Below, in pieces: positions 4,585 through 5,056 of a stretch of DNA of 5,056 bases. Both the position numbers and the translations under genes were made by a program. Each line of letters opens with the position of its first letter. Within the stretch, counting starts at the first letter, position 1. The DNA lies in the NCBI GenBank assembly GCA_903644035.1, contig CAHJXG010000584.1, positions 1-5,056 on the forward strand, given 5' to 3'. The stretch is from Rhodospirillales bacterium (lineage in GTDB: Bacteria; Pseudomonadota; Alphaproteobacteria; Acetobacterales; Acetobacteraceae). Under the pieces are notes generated by a model. It did no database searches. It was not told the origin of the DNA and saw only the letters and a program-made list of their open reading frames with translations.

Positions 4585-5056
4585 CGGCCATCTCCTGCAC
4601 CGCCGGCTGATCGAGGCCCAGCATCAGGCGCAGGTTCTGCACCGCGGCGCCGGACGCGCCCTTCCCCAGGTTGTCCAGCCGGGCGACCAGGACCGCCTGT
4701 CCCTCGCGGTCATTGCCGAGCACCCGCAGCTCCATGATGTCCGTGTCGTTCAGCGCCGTCGTTTCCAGCGTGCCCGCCGCCTCAGTCGGCAGGACCCGCA
4801 CCAGGGGGCTGTGACGATAGCGGGCGGCGATGGCGTCATGCAGGTCGGCCAGGCGCGGACGGCCCGGCAGCATGTCCAGATGCAGCGGCACCGACACCAG
4901 CATGCCCTGCCGCGTATGCGCGACCGAGGGCACGAAGATCGGGCGCCGGGCGAGCCGGGCGTGGAGCTGCAACTCGGGCACGTGCTTGTGCTCAAGGCCC
5001 AGGGCATACAGCTCGAACGCCGGGCCGCCCTGCGCCTCGTGCGCCTCGATCATGGC
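4574..5056 (-). CDS. argC: N-acetyl-gamma-glutamyl-phosphate reductase, C-terminal part (runs off right edge)
   Basis: The last 160 residues of ArgC, which reduces N-acetylglutamyl-5-phosphate to the semialdehyde with NADPH in arginine biosynthesis. The reading frame is open to the edge, so the methionine at 5053 is internal. The motif GLEHKHVPEL (near 4996-4967) corresponds to the conserved H-[RK]-H-x-PE segment that carries the catalytic histidine. PIFVPSV and GMLVSVPLHL follow, then the diagnostic DNLGKGASGAAVQNLRLMLG near the C-terminus. The NADP-binding domain and the active-site cysteine would lie outside the window. The stop at 4576-4574 overlaps the start of the gamma carbonic anhydrase gene. 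In many alphaproteobacteria argC lies just after rplM-rpsI; whether that holds here cannot be seen. Confidence 0.93.
   Translation of the reverse strand, partial: AMIEAHEAQGGPAFELYALGLEHKHVPELQLHARLARRPIFVPSVAHTRQGMLVSVPLHLDMLPGRPRLADLHDAIAARYRHSPLVRVLPTEAAGTLETTALNDTDIMELRVLGNDREGQAVLVARLDNLGKGASGAAVQNLRLMLGLDQPAVQEMADAG

Noticed and set aside
3919..4737. 272-codon plus-strand frame opposite the carbonic anhydrase gene
   Set aside because: It is an antisense artefact of GC-rich codon bias; the translation is His/Arg/Ala-rich, and the opposite strand has a clear family match.

Overview
The window looks like ordinary core chromosome from a high-GC alphaproteobacterium, most likely Rhodospirillales/Acetobacteraceae. 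That guess rests on the strong G/C bias at third codon positions, a COQ9-family ubiquinone protein, and the products themselves; it is inference, since no rRNA or other phylogenetic marker was compared. I see no mobile element, tRNA, CRISPR array or phage gene. No obvious undescribed multi-gene system is present. The points worth a second look are one unrecognised exported protein, a structured rpsU leader, and two unexplained intergenic patterns.

Left part (1-1536, all minus strand): a peptide deformylase (def) is followed after only 4 nt by a COQ9-family gene, so the two are probably co-transcribed. A 102-nt gap then leads to the start of clpB, which runs off the left edge. clpB may have its own promoter overlapping the coq9 stop codon.

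Middle (1537-3397): a 165-nt divergent promoter region separates def from rpsU (plus strand, GTG start). It carries a plausible promoter and a perfect 8-bp hairpin in the rpsU leader. rpsU ends at a probable intrinsic terminator. A 391-nt gene-poor stretch follows, with small repeats and a cluster of GTGA/TCAC half-sites. Next comes a GT4-family glycosyltransferase on the plus strand, closed by a 12-bp perfect hairpin.

Right part (3398-5056, minus strand, converging on the glycosyltransferase): the 3' part of argC (arginine biosynthesis) overlaps a gamma-carbonic-anhydrase-family gene by 11 nt. After 64 nt comes a small predicted exported protein, possibly a lipoprotein, of unknown function.

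The gene content is mainly housekeeping: translation (rpsU), N-terminal protein maturation (def), ubiquinone (coq9), proteostasis (clpB) and arginine synthesis (argC). The glycosyltransferase and the exported protein are the more accessory items.
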